The position numbers and the translations under genes were made by a program. From positions 1 through 13,743 of the forward strand of contig CAMBYR010000030.1 of the NCBI GenBank assembly GCA_945872375.1: a stretch of 13,743 nucleotides of DNA, in the 5' to 3' direction. Below the pieces are notes generated by a model. That model searched no databases, had not been told where the DNA came from, and worked only from the letters and a program-made list of their open reading frames with translations. The DNA comes from an uncultured Blautia sp. (GTDB taxonomy: Bacteria > Bacillota > Clostridia > Lachnospirales > Lachnospiraceae). Of this stretch, positions 13,673 to 13,743 are shown piece by piece (the stretch's first letter is position 1; each line of letters begins with the position of its first letter).

Positions 13673-13743
13673 ATGAAAAAAATACTTATCATTGGCTCTA
13701 CCGTAGTAGATGTCATCATCAATCTGGAAGAATATCTTCCCAA
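13673..13743 (+). CDS. PfkB-family carbohydrate/nucleoside kinase, N-terminal fragment
   Basis: Only 23 codons are in the window. MKKILIIGSTVVDVIINLEE followed by YLP is the typical PfkB/ribokinase opening: a beta strand, then G-S-x-V-x-D that binds the sugar. The ATG at 13673 has AAGGAG 6 nt upstream. It is divergent from the amidohydrolase-deoD operon, so a ribose, deoxyribose or nucleoside substrate is plausible. The fragment cannot separate ribokinase, adenosine kinase and fructokinase types. Confidence 0.8.
   Translation, partial: MKKILIIGSTVVDVIINLEEYLP

Overview
The window looks like chromosomal DNA from an anaerobic gut-type Clostridia, most likely Lachnospiraceae. I infer this from the protein families (membrane pyrophosphatase, DUF2318, DUF2935 and DUF445 proteins, an MtaD-like amidohydrolase next to DeoD), strong AGGAGG-type ribosome binding sites, moderate GC and a cobalamin riboswitch. 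No species can be named from the sequence alone. There are no phage, transposase, CRISPR, tRNA or rRNA genes.

Layout. (1) 1-607, minus: a GNAT acetyltransferase cut by the window edge, with a long structured leader (608-806). (2) 916-3090, minus: membrane-bound ion-pumping pyrophosphatase HppA with its own promoter. (3) 3314-7085, minus: a cobalamin riboswitch and intrinsic terminator, then CbiL (precorrin-2/cobalt-factor II C20-methyltransferase), a DrrA-like ABC ATPase, an ABC-2 permease, and a secreted membrane-anchored protein with two tandem beta-rich domains. The operon ends at a strong hairpin. (4) 7355-7870, plus: a second, unrelated GNAT enzyme. (5) 7883-9225, minus: two damaged genes, a DUF2318 membrane metal-binding protein split by a +1 frameshift in an A6 tract, and a two-domain DUF2935 protein with one in-frame UGA at codon 52. 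(6) 9426-10344, plus: a 58-aa small protein and an SGNH hydrolase. (7) 10384-11262, minus: a DUF445 membrane protein. (8) 11346-11488: a compact intergenic element with terminal inverted repeats and nested palindromes, beside a strong terminator. (9) 11508-13554, minus: an MtaD-like amidohydrolase and DeoD, divergent from a PfkB-family kinase starting at 13673 on plus. This reads as nucleoside deamination and phosphorolysis, probably with sugar or nucleoside phosphorylation.

The best candidate for an undescribed system is region 3. One corrin-ring methylase, an ABC-2 transporter and a surface protein with duplicated domains sit under one B12 riboswitch. That suggests a B12-repressed corrinoid, tetrapyrrole or cobalt handling system whose transported molecule is unknown. 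The second most interesting points are the in-frame UGA in the DUF2935 gene and the leader architecture of the first acetyltransferase.
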